A DNA stretch of 15,817 nt from Ephemerocybe angulata (taxonomy: Eukaryota; Basidiomycota; Agaricomycetes; Agaricales; Psathyrellaceae): the NCBI GenBank assembly GCA_013368325.1, contig JAACJK010000099.1:1-15817 (forward strand), written 5' to 3'. Below are positions 1 to 8,915 of the stretch, in pieces (the stretch's first letter is position 1; every line of letters begins with the position of its first letter). The position numbers and the translations under genes are program-made. The notes under the pieces were generated by a model, which was not told the origin of the DNA, searched no databases, and worked only from the letters and a program-made list of their open reading frames with translations.

Positions 1-168
1 CTGATACTTGCACTGAATGTACTGACTGAACGTCGTCGCGTCGACAAGGGGTACGTTCGTCCCATTGATGGCAAGGAAATTCTTGCATCCGTAGAGACCT
101 GGTGGCCTCTGAGCGAGCACAACTGGAGCAAGGAATGCCGCGACGGCGAAGATGGATTTCATGAGCAT
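1..168 (-). CDS. Small secreted protein, N-terminal 56 residues (truncated by window edge)
   Basis: Starts at the ATG whose A is base 168; the bases just upstream read ACA, a good fungal start context. A second in-frame Met lies two codons on. Residues 1-19 form a classical signal peptide: Lys at position 4, a hydrophobic stretch rich in Ala, Val, Phe and Leu, then a likely cleavage after Leu-Ala before Gln20. The mature part has Cys28 and Cys53 and one N-glycosylation sequon (Asn-Gly-Thr at 35-37). The frame is open to the edge, so length, intron content and any catalytic domain are unknown. I do not recognise the family. It is most likely a secreted or cell-wall protein, possibly a small cysteine-containing one; that is inference from the leader and cysteines only. 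Confidence 0.7.
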   Translation of the reverse strand, partial: MLMKSIFAVAAFLAPVVLAQRPPGLYGCKNFLAINGTNVPLVDATTFSQYIQCKYQ

Positions 169-224
169 TGTGGGATTGGCTCAAGGAAGTGGGCACAAGG
201 AAAAAAGCAGAGTACAGTAGCGAG

Positions 225-230
225 TTATAG
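225..230 (-). promoter_or_regulatory. Possible TATA-like element for the secreted protein gene
   Basis: On the minus strand this reads CTATAA, about 57 bases before the ATG at 168. It is followed by a pyrimidine-rich stretch (TCTGCTTTTTTCC), a pattern often seen near fungal transcription starts. This is position and motif only. Confidence 0.3.
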
Positions 231-824
231 CCCGCCGCTCGCATTATGAAACCTTCAAATTCGAGGTCATGACGGTGATTGTGCGATGTGTCCTGTCGGT
301 GCACCTCATGCTTAGGTACCCCACAGTCAGTGGTATGGATCTGAATCAGAAATCCCCCCATGATCCGTGTCGTTAGTGTCGGTAAATAGAGGCCTAAACC
401 TGACGCCGCCGTGATACAAGGGCGCATAGTAGGTCACTTGCAGCGCACTAGCCTCGTCATTAACGGCACAAGTTCGCACAGTCGGACAGTTCAACGGATG
501 CATAGACAGTTTCTGGAACAATGAGGAGCGTTGCATAGCATTCTACCAGAGATATCCTGGTCGAGGATGTTGATGATCTCCGAAATCCCGGTTATGAAGT
601 ATGTACCATGCCCCCGGCGTCTACGGCGCCAAAAAGAATGAGCATCTTTCGGCGGAAATATCGGTCCTATGCTTGTCCTATGCGTCCTTCTTGTTGCAAG
701 GAGTCCGATAGAAACCAATACCTGGCACCTAATTCATGCCCAGGTATGATTCTCGTGCCCACCCCCAATATTGGACCTCGATGAATCAACTTACCCCACT
801 TGAGCCTCAGCCCGGTGGCCAAAA

Positions 825-856
825 TTCTGCGTTGCGGTGCGGTAATTTGCGGTAAA
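825..856 (+). repeat. Minor TTGCGGT motif cluster
   Basis: Four closely spaced copies of TGCGTT/TGCGGT fall in 32 bases (TTGCGGT and TGCGGTAA variants). It is the same motif family as the larger clusters at 1169-1268 and 6966-7096, in the same orientation as the former. It could be an outlying piece of the left end of the transposon or an independent copy. Confidence 0.5.
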
Positions 857-1168
857 TATACGAAAACTGAAATTTGGGCTGGATGCATACGTACATAGTT
901 ATATAACTCAGCATTGTCAGTACGGTCTACCAGCATAGAATAACAAGCGAGGAGATGCCTATGGAATACCTGATAATATGTCAAAGTTGGTCCAATTCCA
1001 GCGACTGTTGGGCAAATCACAGACTCTAGAGCATGAAATAGGGCTATATGAGAACTACCTTTATATTATGGTATGGCCCACCTCATACATAACGACTTGG
1101 GCAGTGGAACCCAACACCTTCCCCAAACCAGGAATTGATGTTGAGCTTAGTTGATTCCCACACGTCAA

Positions 1169-1268
1169 GTTGCGTTGACTTGCGGTGATCTGCATGTACT
1201 TTGCGGTTATTTGCGTTGACTTGCATCGAATTGCGGTAGGTGACCTTCAATTTGCGGTGGGTTGCGTG
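1169..1268 (+). repeat. Left TTGCGGT/TTGCGTT motif cluster (candidate transposon end)
   Basis: About nine copies of a 7-8 base motif, TTGCGGT or TTGCGTT and one-base variants such as TTGCATC, occur in 100 bases with irregular 3-15 base spacing. All are in plus orientation. Dense short motifs of this kind are typical of subterminal repeats of DNA transposons, where the transposase binds. A matching cluster in mostly opposite orientation lies at 6966-7096, beyond the other end of the transposase-like gene. Confidence 0.65.
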
Positions 1269-1751
1269 AAAAGTTTTCTTTACAGGTGGCCTTAGAATAC
1301 ATTAGTTATGAAGTATATTAGTATATTGTATCTCTCATTGTAGTATACAATCCCATATTGTGTCGCACGGTGCCATCAATATGGAGTGTGCGGGCACGAA
1401 TCTAATCGCCGTGCAAAACTACCCAAGGAAATGGGAAAAACCAAGCTAAGTACATTAGAGTATATTCTGGGTATATTACACGAAATTTGGAAGGTGACGA
1501 GATCAGGTTCACTGTGGTGCAGTGAATAGTTGGGTGCCCATATTGAGACTTGCACGGCCCATCAAAGTTCGATAAGTCAACCGCCATTTGCACCCCACTC
1601 CACAAGTACCTAAAGAATTCAGGAGATAACTTGACATTAGATTTAAGGTAGCTAGAGCATCGTGAATATGGAATCTGTGAGGCGAGTGCATCAGGTTCAG
1701 CAGTAAACATCAATATACAATTCATTCGCACTTTTGGGGGACAGAGCTATA
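1269..1751. other. A+T-rich non-coding stretch downstream of the transposase-like gene
   Basis: The first part (about 1290-1380) is rich in TA-containing tetramers such as AGTATATTAGTATATTG and looks like 3' flank of the element. Open frames of 60-109 codons on the minus strand at 1402-1731 are unrecognised and overlap each other in different frames. I see no gene here. Confidence 0.45.
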
Positions 1752-2929
1752 CTACGATACGTGATGCTTCTTGGCTCGCTTTTTACTGCCAGGAATAAAT
1801 TCTTCGTCCGACTCCCTTCTCCCTTCGTTTCTGTCGTAAACGTTGATCCATAGTCACTTTCTGGTGAGGCGAGTTGCGACTGGGACTGGGGCCGGAGGTG
1901 AGCGAGTTTCTCTTGTTCTCTTCTTGGCTTCGGCTTGGGTGTCGAGGGGACGGGCTTGCTTGGCTGTATTACCCGAAAGGTAGATTCACCATTCAGGGTA
2001 GCTGGCGGCTCGTTCGGTTGAAGGGGAATGGTTTGGGCCCAAGCAGGGTCCCGAGGGGCCGAGTCTTCAAGGATAGGGTGTTGAACCAAACAACGCCATA
2101 TCATCCTTGTAATCATGAACGAATGTCCCCATGATGTAGGGAACCATCCTCATCAGAATGCGAATGAGGTTTGCAGGATGCTCCACTGGTACATCACCGA
2201 TTTTGCGTTGAATTTGCGAGTGCCTTTGAGGAGGTGCGTATTCATACTCCAGTCCTCCGATGATGGTGGATGATGTGATCTGAGGGTTGGATCGAGCGTA
2301 GAGTTCCCCAGAAGGTTGGCTCGGTTGCAGTAGAATGCCGTTCATGCGTGGTGATAGCCGTGGATTCGGGATCGAGTCGCAATATCGTTTTCTGTAGTCA
2401 TGCTGTACTCCTTCTCTGTGAGAATGCGCGAAAGTTCGAATATTCTGCGTCATCGGACGGCTCGAGCTTGAGTATTTGCGGAGGACCAATAGTCGCAGAA
2501 GGACTACGACACAGATGTGCTCTTCTTCCTTCCCTGCTAAGAGCTCTGTAAATGTCATCGAGATGTAGTTATCGATAGCTGCTCGATGTCCGGGAAAGAG
2601 GGATTGAAAACATCTTCGATGGGAAGCGGAGGAGATGCTTTTTCGAGCGAAGTGACGCTTAGGCGTGGAGAGCGGGAGCTCTTCATCCACTCCATTAGCA
2701 CATTCATGATGGGATGGTATCGGATACCAGTGACAAACTCCACATGGCAGTCTCAGCATCCTTCAAAGCAGAGAGTATGCCAAGTGAGTCCGCTTCCCAC
2801 AGTGCTTCGACGTCCCTTCGCTTGTAATATCATAGAGCACAATTGGCCAGACGATTGAGCCCAATGAGTTCTTTCAAAATAAGAGAATGAATATGCGGAT
2901 TTGCAAGTGCTCAGTAAAGAATGACACTC

Positions 2930-3160
2930 ACTGGTAAATCTGTTGCGAGTCGTCTCGCCAGAGCATACTATAAACTCCTGCACGGATAGTGTGAAGGTAT
3001 CTGACACCATGACCGGGAATTTTTGAGGCCAGTCATTGTACTTGTGCCACTGCAGAGTAACCGTGTCATTAGTACGGGAGATAATCTGCGCTGGATACGA
3101 TTTTCGGTTGTTCAGTTGGTGATTTGGTGCACGTTGACCAGGAGGAGCGACCAAGCCTAT
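2930..3160 (-). other. Tudor/PWWP-like segment following the PHD finger
   Basis: After the intron the frame reads Pro-Pro-Gly, then SYPAQIISRTNDTVTLQWHK, Asn-Asp-Trp and a hydrophobic strand. A strand-turn-strand pattern with Pro-Ala, a Val-x-Leu-x-Trp core and a following aromatic residue fits a small beta-barrel chromatin-reader fold. This is a pattern judgement, not a confirmed domain. Confidence 0.35.
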
Positions 3161-3246
3161 ATCAATACACGTAAGTGAGTGAGTCATTGCAAATGGTAGA
3201 AATACACTGTACATTGACTGATCCAGCGACCGTTAATTGCATACCT

Positions 3247-3396
3247 GCATTGAGGACAGCAGAACAGAAAGTCGATGTCGTCAAGATGATCTTTTGGAAG
3301 AAACCGGCGCATGCATGAAGTATGCCAGACCACCTTACACAGATGACAGAGAATCGTGGACAACGCAGCTGCGCCATCTAGCCCACATGTCTCGCA
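3247..3396 (-). other. PHD finger within the transposon gene
   Basis: The minus strand encodes C-x2-C-x12-C-x2-C-x4-H-x2-C-x18-C-x2-C, with Trp directly before the His: a complete C4HC3 PHD finger. It is preceded by a Lys/Ala-rich linker and followed immediately by a GTATGC intron donor, with a likely TATAG acceptor near 3160. PHD fingers read histone H3 tails; in a transposon this could steer integration or target chromatin. All eight zinc ligands are present. Confidence 0.75.
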
Positions 3397-3959
3397 AGAT
3401 GGAATAGCAATATCAGCTGTGACTGAAGCAGCGGGCTTCGCCTTAGCCTTTGCAACTTTGTCCCAAGAGCCAAGCGTCAGATAAGCTCGTGCTTGGGCCC
3501 GGCTTGTTGCTTGGACCAGGCGTGTTGGTCTCTGTGGGTCATCGATTCGTCATCCCAGAGAGACTTGGATTCAAATATTGATGAATGAGTGGTTCATCCT
3601 CCGGAGCTGAGTCGTTATCGTAAACCGTGCCATCAGAGCGACTGGATTTGGATGGGTAGACCCCATTTCAATATCCGACCCAGAAGAGCTGCCGTCTGAC
3701 ACGCTGAGAGGTCGTTTTGGAATTGAGCCAACACTGCTGACTCGCTCGTAGTGGTGAAAGTTGTCCTTCATTTTCTGGATGGACTGAGTCGTCTGCCAGG
3801 AGAGCGTAAGACCAGAGTATACCGTGGGACACATGTATTTGAACACATACCTTTCCCAGCTGGCTGGTGCGGTGGTAGACGTAGTAGGATTCATCGGTCG
3901 TCCGTTTTGTAAGGATGGGGCCTTTTTAGCTCTACGCAGCCTCGAGTTCATGTCGTCGT

Positions 3960-4042
3960 ATGTGTAGGAAACTCCGCCGAGCATAAGCTCAGCAGTGAAG
4001 TGATCCTTTTTATGAATGATACGCCCAACGAGGGTATACACA
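3960..4042 (-). other. USP-like (peptidase C19) His-box segment
   Basis: The frame reads YTLVGRIIHKKDHFTAEL and, a few residues later, YTYDDM. This matches the C-terminal part of ubiquitin-specific proteases, where a His in an H-(Y/F)-x-A context is catalytic and an Asp-Asp pair follows. The N-terminal Cys box was not found, so the peptidase is likely inactive or I have missed the exon. Confidence 0.45.
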
Positions 4043-4509
4043 ATCTCCGAGTCAGGGAGATAATCTTGATGTTCGTCAAATCGGAGATGGTTGTGGGCCC
4101 GCGCTTCCCGTCTGAAAGTTCGACCCGACTGTCAAGATTAGCGGCCAGTAGAAGTTGACGGCTGATGGAGCCGCATTCAGTTCACATCCTCCGTTGCACA
4201 TGGAGTTTGACCAGCAGCAATAGACGGATGTAGCTCCTGGTGGGAAGTATGACAGCGAGGTTTGAGAAGTATTCTCTAGTCCGATTGAGGTGTCCATCTT
4301 CAGTAATTTCTGGAGCGCAGCAGCATACTCGCAGTGTGGATGCATGATGGCCTTGGCTCTCGGGTACTGCGTGCATCGGTGCCCCGCACCACAGGCTGAC
4401 TCAACGGAGTATTGAACAGCCATGTACCTCTGTGCCTCAAACATGGCTCGAGTCCTGGGGCAGGGTATATCAGATTTTTCGACCCTCTTAAAAACCTAAT
4501 ATCCATGCT

Positions 4510-4970
4510 CACCTCAATCATAGGCTGAATCCAGCATAACGCAGAATGATGCCCGGACGAGCTAAGCTCTGCATGCGCATTCCGCTGAGCTTGCGAGAAG
4601 TCCATGACCTATAGCAAAATAAGCATTAGCGCATTAGCGTGTGCATGCGTTGCAGTTGCAGCAAGGCGACGTCAAGGCGAGTACATTGAGAAGGTATTCC
4701 TTTTGAATGGAAGCCCGTCGCGCTGGACTTTGGCCATGACAGCATCATTCAGATGCTGAAGTGCGGGCGATGGTGGGCGGCGTCTTCACCAAAAACGAGG
4801 TAAATAGAACTGGGACCCAAGCTTTCAGCGTCTCGCTGAATGCAGATGTCGAGAGAAGAACACCATCCTTGAAGTAAGAATGGTTTCCATCCGTTACAAG
4901 CCGTGTCGAGAGCCAACAGTGTCTTGTCGAGTACCCAGTCATCGACAGTCGCCTCCAGCACCGAGTTCAT
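4510..4970 (-). other. MULE transposase catalytic core remnants
   Basis: Minus strand from 4970: a Phe-Arg-Thr-x-Phe-Met-Asn segment, then Val-Thr-Asp-Gly-Asn-His with the likely first catalytic Asp (near 4890). This continues into FKDGVLLSTSAFSETLKAW-VPVLF, a run typical of fungal MULE proteins. After a frame change come HHRPHF and HLNDAVMAK. An intron-like gap (donor GTACTC near 4684, acceptor TATAG near 4607) leads to VMDFSQAQRNAHAE, with the likely second catalytic Asp. I did not locate the third acidic residue. Confidence 0.65.
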
Positions 4971-5299
4971 AAACGCTGTCCGGAAAATGAATAATCCTTG
5001 GTCGTGTAGCTGCGAGAAGATTAGAAACGGCTCCCCGAGCTCGCCATTGAGACCTAGAATTGTTTATTGTGGCCCCAGCAGTAGTGTTCTTCGGCATTGT
5101 GTTCGTAACTCCAGTCCGAGCCTGGCTCTTGGCGACGAAGTACCGAGCGGCGCTGGGATTAGCAAGAGCAGGCGCAATGTCGGGCAAGGGCACGGATCCA
5201 GGATTCAGATCACCGGTGCGAAGAGCGTGAACCGTTGCATTCGCCCCTCCACGCACGACTTGAGCATCGAGTTGAGCAGTTTCTGAAACAGAGAGGTGG

Positions 5300-5545
5300 C
5301 TCGTGGGTGGGCGTGGGTGGTCGTGATATCCTTCGTGCTCCCAGCGGAGTATTCTTCACCAGTCTTGATGTCCTTTGCACGATACCGATGGCACCTGGCG
5401 GCACAGTCATGGTGGACAAGTGGACCGGACCCGCATAGGGCGCGCCGGCGTGAATTTGCTTCTCCTGAGTGCTGGGATCGGTTTTGGCTTCACTGGGCGT
5501 ACACAGGCCGGATTGGGGCATACGTCAACCCCAAGGCACTTGCTC
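5300..5545 (-). other. WRKY-GCM1-type zinc finger segment
   Basis: In one frame the strand reads KCLGVDVCPNPAC followed by Arg-Pro-Val, the usual opening of fungal WRKY-GCM1 (GCM/FAR1-like) fingers. About 40 residues later, in a shifted frame, comes a Cys-Ala-Ala-Arg-Cys motif. It is followed by the Tyr-Ser-containing strand region and a His-Ala-His-Pro end, the expected terminal H-x-H ligand pair. The finger binds DNA and would recognise the element's ends. At least one frameshift falls between the two halves. Confidence 0.65.
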
Positions 5546-5871
5546 GTCTTCGCTTTTCCAATGGCAACGGAGTATTCGGTGGCTTTGCGGTTCCAGTTGC
5601 TTGTACCATAAGAACGGAACTGCCACTTCGCCTGGTCGTTATTTGGCTTGCTTCGTCCTCTGTTTCGAATTTTCGAACTCGTTTCCCATTCGGCCAGTCG
5701 TATAGGACAGTTCCTAGTATATTTTAGAGCATTATATCGACGTAGCACTGTAGACGTACCAGGTTCCGCTGTACATATTCCCTCTTCCTCCGGTTCTCCT
5801 TCTGAGTCCGAACTCGAATCCGATGCCATGCTAACCTTCTGCTTTGCCTCTAGTGCTGCTGAGATTCGTCC

Positions 5872-6374
5872 CTAGCTTGCGGCACCTTTTGCGACTGTCT
5901 GCGGCTGGGGGTTTCGCGATTTTTGCTTGTTCGGGCACGGGTAAGCGCTGTCTGGTTGCGGCGGGTTGAACGGTCTCGATGGTCGCATTTTGGTGGTTGC
6001 GTCGCTTCAGGCGGGTTAAACGAAGCCATAGGTACTCCAACATTGTATACTCCTGGATTTCCATAACCTAGACACACCCAGAACGAAGATTATCAGCCTA
6101 GCATTGCTTGAGCCCTGAAGTTGGAACTCACCATTCATGTACGGTGCCGAAACAGACATGTATTGGCTTGGATGGTACCCATGGAGCATCATATGGGTGG
6201 TGGTTGCGCATACGGACCGTATATATGCCCTGGAGGGGCAGCGGGTTGGTACATTGGAGGATATTGCATGGGATGGTGCTGATACTGCGGCTGGTTCACA
6301 CGGGCACTGGCGGTGCTTGTGCTGTTGCTCGTCCTCCGAAAGAAGGCAAAAAGCGCCCTTTTGAGTCTCTTCAT
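5872..6374 (-). CDS. Proline/glutamine-rich hypothetical protein, possibly frameshifted
   Basis: Starts at the ATG at 6374 (MKRLKRALFAFFRR, basic and aromatic) just after a CTTACACAG acceptor-like site, so upstream exons may exist. It continues into a Gln/Pro/Tyr-rich stretch (repeated Tyr-Pro-Pro-Met-Tyr and Pro-Pro-Pro runs). A GTGAGT donor at 6131 and CTAG acceptor at 6068 define a 64-nt intron. The last exon is rich in Asn-Pro-Pro and Gln-Pro and ends at TAG 5874-5872, in a frame that needs one shift near 5985. It resembles no named family. It may be a second open reading frame of the transposon or an unrelated low-complexity gene; it ends only 43 bases before the transposase-like start. 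Confidence 0.35.
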
Positions 6375-6965
6375 GTCTTGATGATCTGTGTAAGGCAAAA
6401 CGTGCGTTATTAGAGGTTGTCGAGTCCTCAAAATCTTTGGAGCGAGGCGCCTAATCGGGAACGGAAGCTTATAATGGCCCAGCAAAACATCGCTCCAAGA
6501 ATCAAAGTCTGTAGGCGAAAGCGCATATATTGGGTCTATAATGTATAGATACAGTCTCTAGAAACCTGTTAACACCAATATACCAGCCATACTCGAGGTG
6601 GACGACTTACCACAGCCCACCCCGCCCCTATTGAGGGTCACCACCGGCCATCAATCCTGTTCCCAAGCCCATGCCCAACCTCCGTCTTGCGCCCTCTCCA
6701 AGCCTCAAGAATGTTTCGAGATATACTGGGTATCTGCTGGTTGAGTGGATGTGGTCCTCGGTGCTCGCTGTTGTGGTGGTAGGCAGTCAGAATCGACGAT
6801 GTCGTTGCGGCGCTTTGCGTCACCTCAGACAATTCCCACAGTCATTTAACCTCTCCGCTGATCAAGGACAGGCTGGGCTGGAAGAACGATGCACTATATC
6901 TTATCTACTGAGTACTGAACATCCTCAACACCCTATTATACCCCCGTGTCCTCCCCCAGAAGCCC
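6375..6965. other. Upstream region of the transposon genes, no confident gene
   Basis: The minus strand holds open frames of about 60 codons (near 6640-6832) with a Gly/Trp-rich alternative reading and a GTAAGT donor-like site near 6612. They could be an untranslated or coding first exon of the proline-rich gene. Nothing here is recognisable as a domain. Confidence 0.35.
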
Positions 6966-7096
6966 TACGCAAAACACGCAACCTCACGCAAGTCACCGCA
7001 AATACCGAAATCTTGCGGCAATCAAGCATTTGCGGTAACTTGCGTGTTATATACCGCAAGGCCATCAACGCAAGCTACCGCAACGCAACGCAAAAA
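6966..7096 (-). repeat. Right ACCGCAA/ACGCAA motif cluster (candidate transposon end)
   Basis: About twelve copies of ACCGCAA or ACGCAA, the reverse complement of the left motif, occur in 130 bases. A short central run (7012-7046) has the motif in the forward sense (TTGCGGC, TTGCGGT, TTGCGTG), so the cluster can also fold back on itself. Overall orientation is opposite to the left cluster, as expected for the two ends of one element. Confidence 0.65.
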
Positions 7097-7438
7097 CATG
7101 AACCACCGACTCTGGCTATATATGTACTTTCCAGTGCATCTTGTACTCGCCCTCTCGTGGCATCCTCCTGGACGACGAACGGGCGCTTATTCCCTGCGAC
7201 CCTCCAATTACATATGGGCACCTGTGCGTAGAGCTAAGTCGAAACTCGTACCTATACCACCCTGAGTTTGTCCCAAGGTAGAGGCTGGACAATTCACAGT
7301 CCTCTCAGTGACGGGGTCGAGGAATGGATTCAACTTCGATCCCATCACTCCATAATAAGCGCCCAATTAACCTCGCGGCTCCTCATCCCTCAAGACTTGG
7401 CATCAGAAGCGAACGCGTAACATGAAATATAAGTATGA
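7097..7438. other. Intergenic stretch, nothing recognised
   Basis: Lies between the right motif cluster and the 3' end of the membrane protein gene. The plus strand has a short open frame continuing from the repeat cluster without recognisable features; I see no gene, repeat or structured RNA. Confidence 0.5.
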
Positions 7439-8915
7439 TTAAATAGTATACACGGTGGTCAAACCTCGGTAGGCCCTGGTTTGGCCCTTGTGAGGACCAC
7501 ATTTGAAGTTCCACTTCACCAGCATCAGAGGTTTCGTCCCCATTCGCAGGTAACACGAGGCTAGACGAAATACAGGGTTGCTATCGAGTACCCACGGAGG
7601 GATCGACGAGTCGCTCCCCGCATATTCGCTAAGTTGATCTCGAGCTGCGTCTACGCGGATTGCGATTAGCAAGAATACGATGCCTAGTCGGGCGGGAGTA
7701 GATGTTAGTTGGCATGCTGAGCACTATAGCTAGACGCGAGGCATACCGATACTGGGTATAAGAGAGCCACGAATAGTGTACTGAATAGGATGACCATCGA
7801 AATAAAAAATTATCATCATTAATAGCATTATGGTGTAAAGCATGGCGCTTTCCACTATTATCCTTGCGACCGTTAGAAGGCTCGTATTGGTTGGAACCGA
7901 TACCAGTCCAATGGACTGGGACCGCCTATGCTGTCGTATAATCTTCCATGCATCAGGCCTGTAGTAAGGACGTTCTGGGCAAAAGGTAGAGGATAGGCTA
8001 GGTTGACGAATGGCTCGATCCCTTCGTAGGAAGTCCATTGGTGGCCCACCAGATGTAGAGAGTAAGGTTGATGGCTTGATAGAGGACGATGAGGAGTTTG
8101 GTCGATGATGGTTTGGGAGAGGGGCCGACTTACCCATTGCAGCGAGGGATAAAAGTGTTGGGAAGGATGATAACATAGACGTTGTTGCCCCATATTACAT
8201 AGCAACGGTAGATCTGGTAGTGTAACCCACATTTAGTCGAAAGCAGGCACTGAACCGCAACGAGAGACTTACAACCAATGCATCTGCAACCCAAGTCATG
8301 ATGCCATTCATAACACTGTAGGCATAGTTATCCCAGTATGCAGCCATGCGAAAATATCCCAGTGGGACGCCTGTGGGAGACAGCATGAAGCCGAATGCTC
8401 GAAGGAGGCGGTATGTCGTGATGACTGTCCATGAGAGTATCCGTTGCCGAGTCCATGGTTAGCGGCACCTTGGTTAAGAACGAGAAGACGACACTCACAT
8501 TCGTGAAACGTGGCCGTGACAAACATTAAATGATTGAACCGAAAAAGATCTGAGCCCGTGGAGGAAGGCGCTGCCAGTTAGAAATCGCCAGAGCTTCCCT
8601 GTTGTCAAGAGTTCAGGCCCAGAAGCATATCCATACCTTTCGGGCTGTTGACTTCTCTGAGCTGGCTCGACGCGCGATCATGATACGCATGGCGAAGGTG
8701 AACAGACATGCATAGAAGCCTTGGCACTATTACTTCGTGGTACCTTTGAAGTTGATGGGCATTGACTGACCGTAGAATAGAGTCTATGGTGCGGAGACAT
8801 CCCGGGTTAATTCCAGAACGCGAATGGATATGAAGGACAACCAACACACCTCTAGCCACGCTGCGGCCAGCAGACAGACCTGGTCGATTCTGTCATTTTC
8901 CTTGTAAACTGGCAT
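7439..8915 (-). pseudogene. Multi-pass integral membrane protein of an Agaricomycete family, with frameshifts
   Basis: The start is probably the ATG at 8915, opening MPVYKENDRIDQVCLLAAAW, a membrane-entry segment. The exon at about 8395-8273 reads GVPLGYFRMAAYWDNYAYSV and ends TWVADALV. A 59-nt intron (GTAAGT at 8272, CCAG to 8214) follows, then IYRCYVIWGNNVYVIILP. Further on are NVLTTGL, a basic QHRRSQSIGLV loop, VARIIVESAMLYTIMLL (a membrane helix), and after an intron (GTATGC to GACTAG) IVFLLIAIRVDAA and the C-terminal tail, with stop at 7439. These blocks are characteristic of a widespread basidiomycete protein family with about seven membrane spans and no assigned function. One-base shifts are needed near 8150 and 7950, and the region 8520-8750 reads poorly. 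It is either a pseudogene or a gene with sequence errors. Confidence 0.7.
8214..8272 (-). other. 59-nt spliceosomal intron in the membrane protein gene
   Basis: GTAAGT donor and CTACCAG acceptor. Removing it joins ...ADALV to IYRCYVIW in one frame, matching the conserved order of blocks in this family. The length is typical of Agaricomycete introns. Confidence 0.7.

Larger units (their letters stand above)
169..1168. other. Stretch without a supportable gene
   Basis: After the promoter region of the secreted protein gene, several overlapping minus-strand open frames of 60-117 codons cover about 327-1020. None shows a domain, signal peptide, splice pattern or family resemblance that I recognise, and they overlap in different frames. 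They may be remnants of a gene or chance frames. A small cluster of the TTGCGGT motif lies at 825-856. Confidence 0.5.
1752..5829 (-). pseudogene. MULE transposase-like composite gene (WRKY-GCM1 finger, MULE, USP-like, PHD, tudor-like), frameshifted
   Basis: A plausible start is the ATG at 5829, opening with an acidic Ser/Asp/Glu-rich segment. Next come a WRKY-GCM1-type zinc finger (5545-5300), MULE transposase motifs (about 4970-4510), a USP-like His box (4042-3960), a PHD finger (3396-3247), a tudor/PWWP-like segment (3160-2930), a long unnamed C-terminal part (2759-2067) and a basic tail ending with TAG at 1754-1752. WRKY-GCM1 fingers fused to MULE transposases, with extra peptidase or chromatin domains, are known from fungi. 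The reading changes frame in many places. Some changes coincide with GT...AG introns, but others split a motif and need a one-base indel, as in the transposase core near 4790 and 4760. I infer an inactivated copy. The USP and PHD/tudor parts could belong to a second gene. Confidence 0.7.
1169..7096. mobile_element. Putative decayed Mutator-like DNA transposon (~5.9 kb)
   Basis: The interval is framed by two clusters of the same short motif in largely inverted orientation and contains a MULE-type transposase reading with a WRKY-GCM1 zinc finger. The two clusters sit about 480 bases beyond the stop and 590 bases beyond the first upstream reading. I could not define exact terminal inverted repeats or a 9-11 bp target duplication, so the borders are approximate. 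The coding region carries several frameshifts, so the element is probably not autonomous now. Confidence 0.45.

Noticed and set aside
327..1020. Overlapping minus-strand frames as a gene
   Set aside because: No recognisable domain, frames disagree with each other, and no convincing intron joins them.
1169..1268. Telomere-like repeat
   Set aside because: The motif TTGCGGT is not a fungal TTAGGG-type telomere unit, spacing is irregular, and a reversed counterpart lies 5.7 kb away.
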